Positions 35,040 to 35,243 of a stretch of DNA of 35,243 nucleotides are shown piece after piece. The translations under genes were made by a program, and so were the position numbers. The notes under the pieces were generated by a model. That model was not told the DNA's origin. It saw only the letters and a program-made list of their open reading frames with translations, and did no database searches. How positions within the stretch are numbered: the first letter of the stretch is position 1; every line of letters starts with the position of its first letter. Source of the stretch: Temnopleurus reevesii (Eukaryota > Echinodermata > Echinoidea > Temnopleuroida > Temnopleuridae); the NCBI GenBank assembly GCA_036244855.1, contig BQKZ01001090.1, positions 14,639 to 49,881 of the forward strand. The letters are read 5' to 3'.

Positions 35040-35190
35040 TTCTTGCCTTATCCCAACATGGATAAACACTGATTGACAGTGCTTTCCCAAGAAGCTGAGA
35101 AAAAAATCTCAGGCATTCTCGGGTAGGAATCGAACCCACGATCTCCTGATGACTAGACAGGTGTCTTACCACTAGACCACCAAGAGCCGA
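35040..35190 (-). mobile_element. tRNA-like SINE head (minus strand)
   Basis: 35116-35186 on the minus strand folds as a cloverleaf: acceptor CTCTTGG/CCGAGAA (first pair C-A mismatched), D stem GTCT/AGAC, anticodon stem CCTGT/TCAGG (last pair T-T), T arm GTGGG/CCTAC with loop TTCGATT. The anticodon position reads AGT, but position 37 is C. The mismatches and the further repeat-like sequence (tgagatttttttctcagctt) point to a SINE head rather than a working tRNA gene, though a diverged tRNA gene is possible. Confidence 0.6.
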
Positions 35191-35243
35191 TGGAAGTGGC
35201 GGGCTCGATTCGTGTTATAGCAGCAGGTACTGCGTAAATATCA

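Noticed and set aside
35116..35186. Functional tRNA gene
   Set aside because: Mismatches in the acceptor and anticodon stems, an unusual position 37 and attached repeat sequence fit a SINE head better. The heads at 2001 and 23617 are likewise SINE.

Overview
This window is intron-rich, AT-rich eukaryotic DNA. It holds most of one long gene on the plus strand: a multidrug-resistance-associated ABC transporter of the ABCC4 (MRP4) type. I could place twenty coding exons with consistent splice phases between 8337 and 34169. They give 977 codons, which cover a short MRP4-like N-terminus, transmembrane domain 1, all of nucleotide-binding domain 1 (Walker A, Q-loop, LSGGQ, Walker B, D-loop, H-loop), an acidic linker, and transmembrane domain 2 up to about TM11. 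The rest of TMD2 and all of NBD2 lie beyond the right edge. The organism is most likely a sea urchin or another echinoderm. This is an inference from the ABCC4 sequence style, the tRNA-derived SINEs, the many small inverted-repeat transposons, the GAT microsatellites and the frequent TACATGTA motif. No sequence in the window names the species.

Layout. 1-2994: two coding-looking exons of an unrecognised upstream gene or transcript (541-603 and 2754-2994), a decayed tandem copy of the first, a SINE, and a MITE nested in a repeat. 2995-8195: transposon-rich spacer with several MITEs, a Helitron-like hairpin end and a 128-bp minisatellite. 8196-34169: the ABCC4-like gene. 34170-35243: the start of intron 20, with a partial copy of exon 20 and a tRNA-like SINE head.

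The most unusual property is that the introns are full of partial, diverged copies of the neighbouring exons. I see them for the upstream exon and for ABCC4 exons 2, 4 (four copies), 6 (five copies, three in a regular array of about 178 bp), 10, 13, 14 (two copies, one about 5.5 kb away past exon 18), 15 (two copies) and 20. Several copies keep a splice site and an open frame. At exons 13 and 14 the copies join (GAT)n microsatellite exactly at GAT/GAR codons of the exon. This suggests repeat-mediated local exon duplication, and possibly a source of alternative or poison exons. Two introns (after exons 4 and 18) begin with GC instead of GT.

The transporter gene is read left to right and nothing convincing is coded on the minus strand. 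Most other open frames are low-complexity readings of the GAT, GATA and GAAT repeats or chance frames in AT-rich introns. The run of N at 24542-24715 is an assembly gap in a GAT/GGT repeat inside intron 11 and does not interrupt coding sequence.
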